From contig NZ_JAUOQE010000009.1 of assembly GCF_030547545.1 (NCBI RefSeq), forward strand, positions 1 through 64,000: a stretch of 64,000 bases of DNA, read 5' to 3'. Made by a program: the position numbers and the translations under genes. The DNA is from Amphritea sp. 1_MG-2023 (lineage in GTDB: Bacteria; Pseudomonadota; Gammaproteobacteria; Pseudomonadales; Balneatricaceae). The notes beneath the pieces were generated by a model. That model made no database searches. It was not told where the DNA came from and saw nothing but the letters and a program-made list of their open reading frames with translations. Shown piece after piece: positions 55,901 to 64,000 of the stretch; within the stretch, counting starts at the first letter, position 1; every line of letters starts with the position of its first letter.

Positions 55901-56017
55901 AATTCGGCTTGCATAATCAGGATTCATTTCACCTTTAAAGCCATTGCTTTTTATGGCTTTTATGAAATCAAGATAAAGCTGCTGCGTAATATTTGTTTCG
56001 GCTATACGTGGAATCAT
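52958..56017 (-). CDS. ydiJ: FAD/4Fe-4S oxidoreductase YdiJ (D-2-hydroxyglutarate dehydrogenase type)
   Basis: A 1019-residue fusion of an FAD-binding_4 domain, an FAD oxidase C-terminal domain and a 4Fe-4S/CCG module. The FAD region has SARGGGTGTNGQSLTDGLIVD split by the glycine loop (about 104-120), the iron-sulfur part CLACKSCVAQCP near residue 670, and the C-terminal QPTGCCGMAGTYGHE. E. coli YdiJ oxidises D-2-hydroxyglutarate. It is divergent from a LysR-type regulator gene, 104 bp away, which may control it. Confidence 0.92.
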   Translation of the reverse strand: MIPRIAETNITQQLYLDFIKAIKSNGFKGEMNPDYASRIVLSTDNSIYQVLPQGVVFPKGIEDLVLLARLADEPRFKEVVLSARGGGTGTNGQSLTDGLIVDISRHMNQILEINAAERWVRVQGGVVKDQLNAALKPYGLFFAPELSTSNRATIGGMINTDASGQGSCLYGKTRDHVLELTSVFLDGTQWSSGPLNDDALAKIKQRDDRVGEVHRVVDTVFTQHEELIDAKFPKLNRCLTGYDLAHIRDENGRFNLNSVLCGAEGSLAFIAEAKLNVLPIPKYSALVNVKYAGFQDSLKDAAELMAWGPTSIETVDSKVLNLAMGDIVWDSVKAYFPQTEGEPSIQGINLVEYTGDDEAELQQKITKLTTYLDSVSGEAGKSFGYSVVMGAAEVNKIWGMRKKSVGLLGNGKGEQRPIPFVEDTAVPPENLAAYIAEFRALLDSHNLAYGMFGHVDAGVLHVRPAIDMKSEDEEKLIRVISDGVVALTQKYNGLIWGEHGKGVRSEYAPAFFGELYPQLQEIKGAFDPANQLNPGKICTPLIDGAELLKIDAVPTRGQHDRQIPENARDEYKQAMFCNGNGACYNYDPKDAMCPSWKATRERKHSPKGRSSLIREWLRLMSLQGVDVVAEGSKARYGSFIKSLPGRIKNSLKKQRGEYDFNHEVHEAMMGCLACKSCVAQCPIKVNVPDFRSRFLEAYYSRYLRPVKDYMVGGLEYMIPYLARFPAPYNWMMNNTLMKAVFRRWVGMMDSPPICTHSLKQGMDERGTRFATPENLAAIIPEQRERSVIIVQDAFTSYFETRLVLDLIDLLSRTGFNVLVAPFKPNGKPLHVHGFKAAFNKAADANTQMLQTLASSGIAMVGIDPSMTLTYRQEYVDDGTRQSVKVELIQEWLARHTELLAESATDLPHNDYKLMAHCSEKTSAAASMADWRAIFQALGQRLELQPTGCCGMAGTYGHESENYETSKQIYDLSWSEVVNDPANEGKLVATGYSCRSQVKRLDEKQLLHPVQILLALLKQH

Positions 56018-56064
56018 CGATCAACCTGTGCTTCGGGCATATAAATAGGGGTTTATAATGCAGA

Positions 56065-56122
56065 AAAATCATTTATCATTCAAACGATAAAATATGATTA
56101 ATTAATAGATTAAAACGATAAA
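56065..56122. promoter_or_regulatory. Divergent ydiJ-lysR promoter region with repeated ACGATAAA
   Basis: AAACGATAAA occurs at 56082-56091 and again at 56113-56122 just before the lysR start, and TTTATC (56072-56077) pairs with the GATAAA of the first copy. LysR-type proteins bind such interrupted dyads in shared promoters. Inference only. Confidence 0.35.
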
Positions 56123-57114
56123 TGAATTTAAACCTTTCGATCCGTCACTTACGCGCCTTCACTCAAGTAGCCACCTGTGGCAGTTTTACACAAGCCGCCA
56201 GTAGGCTTCATCTCACGCAATCGAGCCTCACCGCAACGATCAAACAACTCGAGCAGAGCGTTGGCCTAACGCTGTTTGATCGCACCACGCGACGGGTTTT
56301 ATTGACGCTACAAGGTGAACAATTCCGACCTGTCGCCGAAAAGCTGATCTCCGATTTCGATACGGCCATTGGTGATTTACAGGCGATTGCCGGACAGCAA
56401 CAGGGGCAGATTGCCATTGCCGCCTCACCCTCAACCATCAGTCGTCTGCTGCCATCGGTAATCGATGCTTATCGTCAGCAATACCCAGACATCGCTATCT
56501 CGCTACGCGATGATAGCGCCGGTCAAATTGAGCAACGTGTGTTGGATAATGATGTCGACTTCGGTATTGGCGCAAATCACTCGGCTCACCCTGAACTTAA
56601 TTATCAGCCAGTGCTTTGCGATCGCTACGGTGTGATTGTCCCTGCGCAGCACCCTTTTACCGCTCAAGACAGTATTCAATGGCAACAGTTAATTAAAGAA
56701 GAGCTGCTGTTCCTCTCGGCGGATACCGGTATCAGGTCGCAGTTAAATCAGTTTCGTAAGGCAGGACAGCTACAATTATCTGATCAAAAAGCCATTTTAG
56801 AAGTGTCGAATCCCGCCGGCCTAGCGGCACTGATTCGTCAGGCCATCGGTATATCGGTGCTACCCGCTCTCGCCGCTAGCACCGAATCGTTCAAGGAGCT
56901 GCGATTCATCCCGTTAACCGAACCTCAGATGCACCGTCAGATATGCCTCGTCAGTCGTAAGGGACGCACACTCAGCCCCGCAGCATCGACGCTGTTGCGC
57001 TTGGCACGACAACACTTTGTTAGCATGCCACTGCCTCCCTATTTGGAAAACATTGATACAACGATTGAAAGCGCCGACGAGAACAACGCCGCACATCATC
57101 ATAATATCGCTTAA
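56122..57114 (+). CDS. LysR-family transcriptional regulator
   Basis: A 330-residue LysR-type regulator. The winged helix-turn-helix is at residues 1-60 (LRAFTQVATCGSFTQAASRLHLTQSSLTATIKQLE, split over two helices), followed by a periplasmic-binding-like effector domain to about residue 295. Divergence from ydiJ suggests control of that gene, with 2-hydroxyglutarate or a related acid as possible inducer. The last 30 residues (ENIDTTIESADENNAAHHHN) are an unstructured tail, unusual for the family. Confidence 0.9.
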   Translation: MNLNLSIRHLRAFTQVATCGSFTQAASRLHLTQSSLTATIKQLEQSVGLTLFDRTTRRVLLTLQGEQFRPVAEKLISDFDTAIGDLQAIAGQQQGQIAIAASPSTISRLLPSVIDAYRQQYPDIAISLRDDSAGQIEQRVLDNDVDFGIGANHSAHPELNYQPVLCDRYGVIVPAQHPFTAQDSIQWQQLIKEELLFLSADTGIRSQLNQFRKAGQLQLSDQKAILEVSNPAGLAALIRQAIGISVLPALAASTESFKELRFIPLTEPQMHRQICLVSRKGRTLSPAASTLLRLARQHFVSMPLPPYLENIDTTIESADENNAAHHHNIA

Positions 57115-57142
57115 GTCTCTCTCACTTTCAGGAGTGATTTAA

Positions 57143-57184
57143 TAGTCCAGTACTTACAATCCAGTACTTATAGTCCAGTACTTA
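57143..57184. repeat. 14-bp tandem repeat, three units
   Basis: TAGTCCAGTACTTA, CAATCCAGTACTTA and TAGTCCAGTACTTA are adjacent between the convergent lysR and thioesterase genes. Confidence 0.85.
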
Positions 57185-57206
57185 AGCGATGACGTAAAGC
57201 TTACAC

Positions 57207-57767
57207 TCAAGGCTTATAAAGACGGCAATGCTCTCCATCCAGCGATTTAATCTCGGCCATCAGATCAAGGTTACTACGAATTTTCTTCATCTCAGCCCGA
57301 TGTTCCGATTTAAGCTGCTTACGAATTTTGCCTTCGATAAAGCGCTTAATCTCCTGCTCGTCTTCCAGAATCAAGCCCGGTACTGCAATCGGTGCCCGAG
57401 TATCTTCATCCATCGCCACCATGGTGAAATATGAAGTATTGGTGTGCTTGACGATACCTAAACGAAAATCTTCTGACACCACTTTAATACCGATTTCAAG
57501 GGATGAGTTACCGACATAGTTAACCGAGGCCGATAGGGTTAATAACTCCCCTACTTCAACCGGATTAAGAAAGTTAACCGAATCCACTGAGGCCGTCACG
57601 CAGTAACCTTTCACATGTGAGGCCGCACAGGTATAGGCGATCTTATCCATCAATGACAGAATCACTCCGCCATGCACCTTACCGCCAAAGTTAGCGTAAG
57701 AAGGTACCATCAACTCTTTTAAGACGGTCTGCGATGCCTTAACGGTTCGATACTCACGATTACTCAT
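57207..57767 (-). CDS. Acyl-CoA thioesterase, YciA/ACOT hotdog family
   Basis: A 186-residue hotdog-fold protein. VLKELMVPSYANFGGKVHGGVILSLMDKIAYTCA (two strands and the central helix) holds the catalytic aspartate, and VTASVDSVNFLNPVEVGELL is the next conserved segment. Family members hydrolyse medium and long-chain acyl-CoA. The C-terminal 40 residues form a charged helix rich in Lys and Arg, longer than in YciA. The chain-length preference is unknown. Confidence 0.85.
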   Translation of the reverse strand: MSNREYRTVKASQTVLKELMVPSYANFGGKVHGGVILSLMDKIAYTCAASHVKGYCVTASVDSVNFLNPVEVGELLTLSASVNYVGNSSLEIGIKVVSEDFRLGIVKHTNTSYFTMVAMDEDTRAPIAVPGLILEDEQEIKRFIEGKIRKQLKSEHRAEMKKIRSNLDLMAEIKSLDGEHCRLYKP

Positions 57768-57836
57768 TATTGATAAACCTATCCAATTATTATGGTTGTG
57801 ACGCTGATCATACCTTTCTGATATAAAAAAGTAGTG

Positions 57837-59651
57837 CTAAAAAGGAAAAATAATCGGTATCAAAAGCAGTGTGATTAGCATCGAGATCAACTGCAAAGGC
57901 AGGCCAACGCGAACAAAATCAATAAACCGATAATTACCCGGCACCAATACCAAGGTATTGACCGGTGAGGCGATCGGTGTCGCAAACGCCGTAGACGCCG
58001 CTAATGCCACGGTCATCATGAAGGGTTCTGGATTCATACCTAGCCCCTGAGCAATGGCGATCGATATGGGGGCAATTAAAACCGTCGTCGCGGTATTGGA
58101 GATAAATTGACTCAGTACCGAGGTGAGTACAAAGAGTGCGGCACAGATTAAAAGAGGCGTACTATCCCCCAGTGTGGTGAGCAAAGCCGAGACAATGAGT
58201 TCGAGTCCGCCACTTTTTTGCATCGCCAAGGCCAATGGCAACATACCGGCAATCAACACTAAGCTACTCGCATTCAATGATTTATAGGCTTCATTCATGG
58301 TGATACAACCTGTCAAAATCATCGCCATCGCTCCCAGTAGAATGGCCGCTAAGCTCGATACAGTTCCGTGAATCATCAGGCCCAACATTGTCAGCAGTAT
58401 GAGTAGCGCTACCGGTGCATGTCCCCAGCGCGCCGAGGTTTCGCTCATCTCCGCGGGTGTTTCTAGCATGACAAAGTTATGCCGTTCATCCAGTGCTTCG
58501 ATATAACGCCAACCGCCCGCTAATAGTAGGGTGTCACCAAACTGTAGCGGCAAACCATTAAAGCCTGTACTCAACGGCTTACCGTCGCGTAAAACACCGA
58601 TAACACTTAGATTGTATTGCTCCCGAAAGCGTCCATCACTCAGCGTTTTACCAATCATTGGCGAGCGGTTATGCAACATCACCTCCGCCACGCCAAACTC
58701 TTTACTCATGCGGGTGCGCTCATCATCGGGAAATCCCATAGACAAACACCCGTTGGCGACACACAACGCTGCAATGCCTTCCGTTTCACCGTAGGCTAGC
58801 AGAACATCGCCCCGTTCGATAATGGTTTCACTCAGCACCGGCATCAGCGATGAAACCAAGCGACCATCGCGACGAATGGCGAACACGGTCACTTCAAAGC
58901 GACTGCGCAAACGCTGATCGGATACGCTATGACCGATCAATGGCGAATCCTTAGTGACGCGTAAGCGGTGTAGGTTATCCTCTATACCATAGCGCTCAGC
59001 AAACTCTTTCAAGCGCGGATGCTCCGCTTCACGCACCCCCGCTTCAGGCAATAAACGCGGCGCAATGAACACCAAATACAACGTCCCAAACAGCAACATC
59101 ACGCCGCCAATGATGGTGAAATCAAAAAAGCCAAACGGTGCAAAACCGGCCGCCTGTAACTGAGTACTGACCACCATATTGGGCGGCGTACCGATCAGCG
59201 TCATCATCCCGCCGATAAGCGAAGCAAACGACAGCGGCATTAATAGGTGTGAAGGCTGTAATTGTGCCGAGCGACAAATACTCAGCACCACCGGAATAAA
59301 CAGCGCCACCGCCCCCGTTGAACTCATCACCGCCGACATCCCCGCAACAACAGGAATAAGCACTAATAACAAGCGCTTTTCACTCTGCCCTCCCATGCGC
59401 ATTATCCAGCTACCCACGGCAGCAGCGACGCCGGTACGAAATAACCCCTCGCCGACCACAAACAAGCCAGCAATCATGACCACCAATGATTGCCCAAATC
59501 CAGATACGGTTTCTGCCGGTGTAATAATGCCGGAAACAGCCAACACCACTACCACCATCATGGCGACGATATCCATACGGATACGATCCCAGATAAACAG
59601 GCCAATGGTGATCAGTAGCAGTGCAAACACAAAAATAAGCTCACTATTCAT
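57837..59651 (-). CDS. SLC13/DASS-type transporter with two TrkA-C domains
   Basis: A 604-residue inner-membrane anion or dicarboxylate symporter. Two sets of hydrophobic helices flank a cytosolic part at about 200-375 with two TrkA-C (RCK-C) modules, seen as HRLRVTKDSPLIGHSVSDQRLRS and EVMLHNRSPMIGKTLSDGRF split in parts. MTLIGTPPNMVVS and ASTAFATPIASPVNTLVL are the two substrate loops (SNT/SPT-like). I chose ATG 59651 over the upstream GTG. Substrate could be sulfate or a dicarboxylate. Confidence 0.86.
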   Translation of the reverse strand: MNSELIFVFALLLITIGLFIWDRIRMDIVAMMVVVVLAVSGIITPAETVSGFGQSLVVMIAGLFVVGEGLFRTGVAAAVGSWIMRMGGQSEKRLLLVLIPVVAGMSAVMSSTGAVALFIPVVLSICRSAQLQPSHLLMPLSFASLIGGMMTLIGTPPNMVVSTQLQAAGFAPFGFFDFTIIGGVMLLFGTLYLVFIAPRLLPEAGVREAEHPRLKEFAERYGIEDNLHRLRVTKDSPLIGHSVSDQRLRSRFEVTVFAIRRDGRLVSSLMPVLSETIIERGDVLLAYGETEGIAALCVANGCLSMGFPDDERTRMSKEFGVAEVMLHNRSPMIGKTLSDGRFREQYNLSVIGVLRDGKPLSTGFNGLPLQFGDTLLLAGGWRYIEALDERHNFVMLETPAEMSETSARWGHAPVALLILLTMLGLMIHGTVSSLAAILLGAMAMILTGCITMNEAYKSLNASSLVLIAGMLPLALAMQKSGGLELIVSALLTTLGDSTPLLICAALFVLTSVLSQFISNTATTVLIAPISIAIAQGLGMNPEPFMMTVALAASTAFATPIASPVNTLVLVPGNYRFIDFVRVGLPLQLISMLITLLLIPIIFPF

Positions 59652-59723
59652 AGAGATCTCATACACTCAGACAAGATTATTTTCCTTAATACTCTCTATT
59701 CAAGCCTTCAGCAACGCTTACTC

Positions 59724-60605
59724 TCACTGCCTAGCCGAAGGCTTCAATACCAGATAAACCCCAAATACGGTCACCAAGATAGCCGTCACTTGAACCACGC
59801 TTAAGGCTTCGCCAAAGAGCAACCAAGCTTCGACTGAGGTAACCGGTGGTACCAGATAGAAGTAACTTGCCACGCGTGCTGATTCGCCCTCGCGAATCAT
59901 AAACATCAACAACAAAATAGCAGAGATCGATAAGCCAAAAACCAGCCAACCAAGCGATAGCATTAACGTCAGCGTCCATTCCACCTGACGCTCTTCAAAC
60001 ACAAACGCCAATACCGCCATCAGCATCGCCGTCGAGAGATACTGCCAGATCGCGCCGGTCAGCAAGTCAACTTGACCACCAAATTTCTTCTGATACAAGG
60101 TACCAACAGAAATAGCCACTAACGCAATCAGCACCGCTATCAGAGCCGCCGGACGAATCACCAGCGCCTCTGCCTGCTGACCATCCAGCAGAATCATTGC
60201 TACCCCAGCTAAGCCCAAAAACAAACCGCTCCACTGCACTAGGCGCAACCTTTCACCAAGCCACTGCCAACCAATGAATGATGTTAACAGGGGCTGTAAA
60301 CCAACGATAATGGCAGCAATACCCGCGGGCATATCCAACTTAATAGCGGCAAAGACACCACCCAGATAACAACCATGAACCAACAACCCTGTCACGGCCT
60401 GATGCCCGCCCTGTCGCAGCGTCGGCCAACGTGAGCGATACAGCAAGGCCAGCACGACAAACACCACCAGTGTCATAATCATCCGCACAAATAACAGATA
60501 AAACGGTTCGATATAAGGCAGCGCATACTTCGCGCCGATAAAACCGGTACTCCACAGCAAAACAAATAGCAGCGGCACTAAACGCGTGAGTCGGGGATAG
60601 CTCAA
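59724..60605 (-). CDS. EamA/DMT-family transporter
   Basis: A 293-residue drug/metabolite transporter with ten predicted helices in two EamA repeats (VLLWSTGFIGAKYALPYIEP opens the first; LIALVAISVGTLYQKKF lies between). Such proteins export amino acids or related small molecules. An AraC/GyrI regulator gene is directly upstream on the same strand, 136 bp away, and may control it. Confidence 0.87.
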   Translation of the reverse strand: MSYPRLTRLVPLLFVLLWSTGFIGAKYALPYIEPFYLLFVRMIMTLVVFVVLALLYRSRWPTLRQGGHQAVTGLLVHGCYLGGVFAAIKLDMPAGIAAIIVGLQPLLTSFIGWQWLGERLRLVQWSGLFLGLAGVAMILLDGQQAEALVIRPAALIAVLIALVAISVGTLYQKKFGGQVDLLTGAIWQYLSTAMLMAVLAFVFEERQVEWTLTLMLSLGWLVFGLSISAILLLMFMIREGESARVASYFYLVPPVTSVEAWLLFGEALSVVQVTAILVTVFGVYLVLKPSARQ

Positions 60606-60741
60606 TTAATTCACCTGTTGATTGATTTGAGATGGGCAAACATAGTCGCTAAAATTGCCCCTAGGTTGACGCGCTGAATGCGGCACATCTGTTCGATTTA
60701 TGTCAATATTCATACTGCATGCCTTAGTTAAAACGGGCAGA

Positions 60742-61611
60742 TCAATAAAACGACACCGGCTGATAGTAATACAATTCAAATCGTTCCTCTGCATCAAGAA
60801 ACTGATTACGCTGATATTCGGTAAATGCTGGCGAAGCCCCGGTTTTCAAACCAGAGCTGGCTAACCACTCATCTTGCAAGCGATTAATCCAGGGCAAAAG
60901 CTCACCATAGTGACCGGTAAATTTAAACCGGGCATGCAAACCACCCGGAATAATCATCGTATTGATCATGCCTCGTTGCGATACTGGGCTATCGATGCCT
61001 AGACAGGCGACATAGCGGCAGTGCTCTAAAGGTGTCAAAGCCGGATTCGAGTGATGCAAACCGATCTGATGAGTGAAGTTGCGATGTTCAGCCGCAGCCC
61101 ACGCCTGCAGTGCTTGCCAAGCCAAACGAATCGAGCGATCGTAACCCAAGTGTCGAACATAGGCTACCCATTGATTCTCCAGCTCGATAAGATCTGGCTG
61201 CGGTAGCGGCAAGCTGGCCACCCGTTCAGCGCACGCGGCGATCTCTGGATCGCTCAAGTACGGCTCGCGTCGAATCGATTCTTGTTGCCGCCAGCGTCCA
61301 GGGCTAATGCCAAACTGTTCACCGAATACTCGAGTAAAAGAAGCGAGAGAGTTATAGCCGCACTTCAAAGCGATATCACGCACCGACGTCGCGGGCTCAA
61401 ACATCAGCAAATTCGCCGCATGCTCGAGCCGTACACGACGAATATAACGATGCAGTGACTCCCCTGTAACGCGCTTAAATAAACGATGAAAATGTTGCTC
61501 GGAATACGCCGCCACCTGAGCCAAACCGGCCCCGGTTAATGGCGCACTGAGGTCTCGATGAATTTGATGCAACACATCATTAATACGGGCTTTTTGCTGC
61601 AGACTAGGCAT
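60742..61611 (-). CDS. AraC-family regulator with GyrI-like effector domain
   Basis: A 289-residue protein with two AraC helix-turn-helix motifs near the N-terminus (LAQVAAYSEQHFHRLFKRV and DIALKCGYNSLASFTRVFG, residues 25-95) and a GyrI-like small-molecule binding domain at 130-289 ending ERFELYYYQPVSFY. Architecture is that of Rob/SoxS-like or MarA-GyrI regulators of efflux genes. Together with the following EamA exporter it may form a sense-and-export pair. Confidence 0.88.
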   Translation of the reverse strand: MPSLQQKARINDVLHQIHRDLSAPLTGAGLAQVAAYSEQHFHRLFKRVTGESLHRYIRRVRLEHAANLLMFEPATSVRDIALKCGYNSLASFTRVFGEQFGISPGRWRQQESIRREPYLSDPEIAACAERVASLPLPQPDLIELENQWVAYVRHLGYDRSIRLAWQALQAWAAAEHRNFTHQIGLHHSNPALTPLEHCRYVACLGIDSPVSQRGMINTMIIPGGLHARFKFTGHYGELLPWINRLQDEWLASSGLKTGASPAFTEYQRNQFLDAEERFELYYYQPVSFY

Positions 61612-61649
61612 AGATATTTAGATTCAAAAATAAGCATGAGGTGTCATTA

Positions 61650-61681
61650 TCTCGTGTTAATATCGTCTCGTGTTAATACAG
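61650..61681. repeat. 16-bp tandem duplication
   Basis: TCTCGTGTTAATATCG is followed directly by TCTCGTGTTAATACAG, in the promoter region upstream of the AraC/GyrI gene. Confidence 0.7.
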
Positions 61682-61795
61682 ACACGACAGCAATATGATG
61701 CCATGCCATGAATGCAGAACACCCCGCTATCCACCGAGCAATACAAACACCTCAAAAAACGCTTAAATTAACGCGACTGAGTTATGCTCAATTCA

Positions 61796-62122
61796 CTATT
61801 TCCAACGGATGTCAGCGGTATCACTCACAAAACGTTCCAACTGCTTTTTAAGACACTCATTCTCTCTCAGCAAGGCGTCTTTTTGTTTCAACAAGTCAAT
61901 AACGATAGCAATCGATACCCAATCAATATCAAGATCATGATATAGCCGAATCGCTTTTTTCATCCAATGAACGCTGCTTAGCTCGAACATCCACTCATCG
62001 CTATCTTGCCCTTCGTAAGGTTCAACAATGCCATGCTCTACGACCTCAATCAGCATGGTTTCGGTGATCCCCTCTTGCACGCACAACTCTTGCAATGAGA
62101 CTTTCAAGACGATATCAGACAT
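61796..62122 (-). CDS. cbpM: Chaperone modulator CbpM
   Basis: A 108-residue MerR-like small protein that binds the J-domain of CbpA and inhibits it. LCVQEGITETMLIEVVEHGIVEP is the typical winged-helix start, and ALLRENECLKKQLERF forms a C-terminal coiled coil. ATG 62122 (MSDIVLKVSL) overlaps the cbpA stop by eight bases, so the pair is translationally coupled. The length matches CbpM of E. coli. Confidence 0.92.
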   Translation of the reverse strand: MSDIVLKVSLQELCVQEGITETMLIEVVEHGIVEPYEGQDSDEWMFELSSVHWMKKAIRLYHDLDIDWVSIAIVIDLLKQKDALLRENECLKKQLERFVSDTADIRWK

Positions 62123-63071
62123 TGTTTTTCTCCCATTCGGTTCTGGGATCAAAAGCCGAGAGATCAGACAACGATTGCCACAACGCTTTTGATGCTTCGT
62201 TGGTTTGCGCAGGAATCACAATCTTAAAGATCACATAGAGGTCACCAACGCCATTTTTCATCGGCAGTCCCTTACCTTTAATACGCATTTTTTGACCCGA
62301 CTGACTATTCGGCGGAACCGTCAAACTAATTTTACCTGTCAGTGTGGGTAAATTTACTTTTGCCCCCAACGCCGCTTCCCAGGGAGCAATCGGCACCGTA
62401 ATCAATAAATTATGTCCCTCTACATCGAATATCGGATGAGGCACGATACGAATATGTAAATAAAGATCACCGTTGGGTGCATCGCCTTGCCCTGGAGCCC
62501 CTTGCCCTTTCAACCGCACGCGCCCGCCGTCAGACACCCCTTTGGGTATTTTAACTTTGAGCGATTTTTTAACTTCCGTTACCTGACCATTAACGAACGC
62601 CGGCATACGGTATTCGATAGGTTTTTGGACATCGGCAATAATATCTTCAAGAAATACCGGCAGTTCAACTTCAACATCCTGACCCCGAGCCGCCGACTGT
62701 TGAAAATCACTGTAACCCTGAAACCCGCCACTCCGGTCGCCTCTGTGCGAAAACGCAGAGCGAAAGAAATCAGCAAAATCATCTTCAAATTGACCATTAC
62801 CCGATGATTGTCTGCCTTGCCGACCATGGCCTTGATCAAATCCTTGCTGACGACCACCGTAGCGCCGTAATTCATCATACTCAGCACGGCGTTCGGCATT
62901 CTTCAAGACTTCATAAGCCTCGGCCACTTCCTTAAATTTATCTTCTGCTCCGTCGTCCGAATTAACATCAGGATGATATTGACGGGCGAGTTTACGATAG
63001 GCTGTTTTAATCGCTTTAGCATCCGCATCGGGCTTAACCCCGAGCAACTTATAATAATCTTTAAATTCCAT
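62115..63071 (-). CDS. cbpA: Curved DNA-binding protein / DnaJ-class co-chaperone CbpA
   Basis: A 318-residue type II Hsp40. The J-domain has the HPD motif in KLARQYHPDVNSDD at residues 23-36, followed by a Gly/Gln/Arg-rich linker (about 70-125) and two C-terminal beta domains (ELPVFLEDIIADVQKPIEY and LYLHIRIVPHPIFDVEGHNL). The zinc domain of DnaJ is absent. ATG 63071 follows GGAAGGGGCT. Together with CbpM it regulates DnaK under stress and stationary phase. Confidence 0.94.
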   Translation of the reverse strand: MEFKDYYKLLGVKPDADAKAIKTAYRKLARQYHPDVNSDDGAEDKFKEVAEAYEVLKNAERRAEYDELRRYGGRQQGFDQGHGRQGRQSSGNGQFEDDFADFFRSAFSHRGDRSGGFQGYSDFQQSAARGQDVEVELPVFLEDIIADVQKPIEYRMPAFVNGQVTEVKKSLKVKIPKGVSDGGRVRLKGQGAPGQGDAPNGDLYLHIRIVPHPIFDVEGHNLLITVPIAPWEAALGAKVNLPTLTGKISLTVPPNSQSGQKMRIKGKGLPMKNGVGDLYVIFKIVIPAQTNEASKALWQSLSDLSAFDPRTEWEKNNV

Positions 63072-63083
63072 AGCCCCTTCCAT

Positions 63084-63723
63084 GTCTCTTTACTAGCGCC
63101 ATATTCAACACGCTTTTGATGGCGATATAATCACACTATAAACCTATTTCTATGAGGATTGCAGGTAAAATAATGAGCTTTCAATAGCACACAACCGTTA
63201 ACAAACAGGCCTCAATCGTCATTCATTGAAGTACCGCTAACCGGCGACAATAGTCGAGTATGCTAAATTGATAGCGCGACAACGCTAGCAGCCCAAGCAG
63301 TTAAAACGCTCACCTGACAGCACTCTCTGTATTAAGTCGATATCAGCAGCCGCTATCCTTGGCTAATCTAAGCAACCTAAAACCTAAAACCTAAGCAACG
63401 ATCGGCCAGCAGCATGACCGATGCAGCAGTCATTATCGGGCTATATAAGCCTTGATAGTCCTTAATCGTCCTTACCTTTAAGACTAATCACCGAGCGTTT
63501 CCCTCTTCGAACGCATATAAACCCGTCAAAAATCATAAATGGATTAATATCAGAGCATAATAAGATAACTTAATTCCTTGCTTTAAGCATACACTCAGAT
63601 GACACTCTACAGCACATTCCCGGCGATACATTCCCACTATCGCTCAGAAATCGCGCAGAATTCTCGCATAGCAACAGCATTCGATGAGTTATTCAACACT
63701 ATTACCCTATTCAGGACAGGACC
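63084..63723. other. 640-bp spacer without a recognised gene
   Basis: No supported coding frame. It contains a 7-bp triplication (AACCTAA) at 63374-63394 and an AT-rich stretch at about 63530-63600 likely to hold the promoter of the aminotransferase gene that starts at 63724 and of cbpA on the other side. Confidence 0.5.
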
Positions 63724-64000
63724 ATGAAGTTTGCACGTAACGCCCAATCACTAGATGCTTCCTACATCAGAGAGATTCTCAGCGCCGCCAATCAACCCGA
63801 GATGATATCAATGGCGGGAGGACTGCCTGCCTCCTCTTTATTACCGGTCCAACTGATCCGTGCCACTTGCGAGTCATTAGCGGACAACCATCATCTGTTT
63901 CAATATGGTAGCAGTCAGGGTTATGAGCCGCTTATTGACACCATGAAGCAACAATCGCAGCACAGCGACAAGCCTTGGCTTATCTGTAATGGCAGTCAAC
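63724..64000 (+). CDS. Class I/II PLP aminotransferase, N-terminal part (cut by window edge)
   Basis: An open frame from ATG 63724 continues past the right edge. The 92 visible residues include FARNAQSLDASYIREIL, MISMAGGLPASSLLPV and FQYGSSQGYEPLIDTM, the typical N-terminus of the 2-aminoadipate/MocR-like aminotransferase group (YGxxxGxxxL). No helix-turn-helix domain precedes it, so it is a plain aminotransferase rather than a MocR regulator. Upstream TATTCAGGACAGGACC contains a plausible ribosome-binding site. Confidence 0.85.
   Translation, partial: MKFARNAQSLDASYIREILSAANQPEMISMAGGLPASSLLPVQLIRATCESLADNHHLFQYGSSQGYEPLIDTMKQQSQHSDKPWLICNGSQ

Noticed and set aside
63724-64000. MocR-type regulator
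   Set aside because: The aminotransferase domain begins directly at the start codon with no room for an N-terminal winged helix.

Overview
This 64 kb window looks like a chromosomal segment of a marine gammaproteobacterium, most likely of the Oceanospirillales/Pseudomonadales type. The evidence is the gene order HAD phosphatase-sppA ... maf / yceD-rpmF-plsX-fabD-fabG-acpP-fabF-pabC-mltG-tmk-holB-pilZ-tatD, plus yccA-tusDCB-tusE, a membrane cis/trans fatty-acid isomerase, a phenylacetate (paa) set, YdiJ and CbpA/CbpM. Species cannot be fixed from the sequence alone. Base composition looks near 50% GC over most of the window and visibly more AT-rich in about 32-41 kb.

Layout. 0-8.4 kb: serine-glyoxylate-type aminotransferase, MTA/SAH nucleosidase, TruC, YccA, then a plus-strand run tusD-tusC-tusB-tusE-(tartronate semialdehyde reductase-like)-hyi-cheW, and YjbQ. 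8.4-21.5 kb: malate dehydrogenase, a radical SAM protein, and the long minus-strand fatty-acid/cell-envelope/replication cluster from yceD down to tatD, with maf divergent. 21.7-31.7 kb: accessory metabolism and stress genes (homocysteine methyltransferase, YiiX-like protein, CDF metal exporter, Cti, FrnE-like DsbA, two glutathione transferases, haloacid dehalogenase, AhpD-like protein).

31.9-40.9 kb is the most interesting part: what I read as a decayed chromosomal integron loaded with defence genes. A relic of the integron integrase start (28 codons, then TGG changed to TGA) lies on the plus strand behind an almost perfect LexA box. Facing the other way, as cassettes should, are QatABCD (KAP ATPase, QatB, QueC-like, TatD-like), an attC-like site, a three-gene TIR/TIR/SLOG operon, a second attC-like site, a SnoaL-like gene, a collapsed attC, and a 5'-truncated cassette gene. 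The TIR-TIR-SLOG operon resembles Thoeris in its parts (a ThsB-type TIR and a SLOG sensor) but has no ThsA; it is the best candidate here for an undescribed anti-phage system.

41.6-51.2 kb: sppA, HAD phosphatase, SDR, and a phenylacetate/beta-oxidation set (crotonase, PaaN, divergent paaF-paaG-paaH-paaI). 51.4-64 kb: RraA-like protein, methyltransferase, small membrane protein, the large FAD/Fe-S protein YdiJ with divergent LysR regulator, YciA-type thioesterase, SLC13-type transporter, EamA exporter, AraC/GyrI regulator, CbpM-CbpA chaperone pair, and the start of a class I aminotransferase. Several intergenic spaces carry 7-16 bp units repeated two to five times, which seems to be a habit of this genome. 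No tRNA, rRNA, CRISPR array or complete insertion sequence was recognised.
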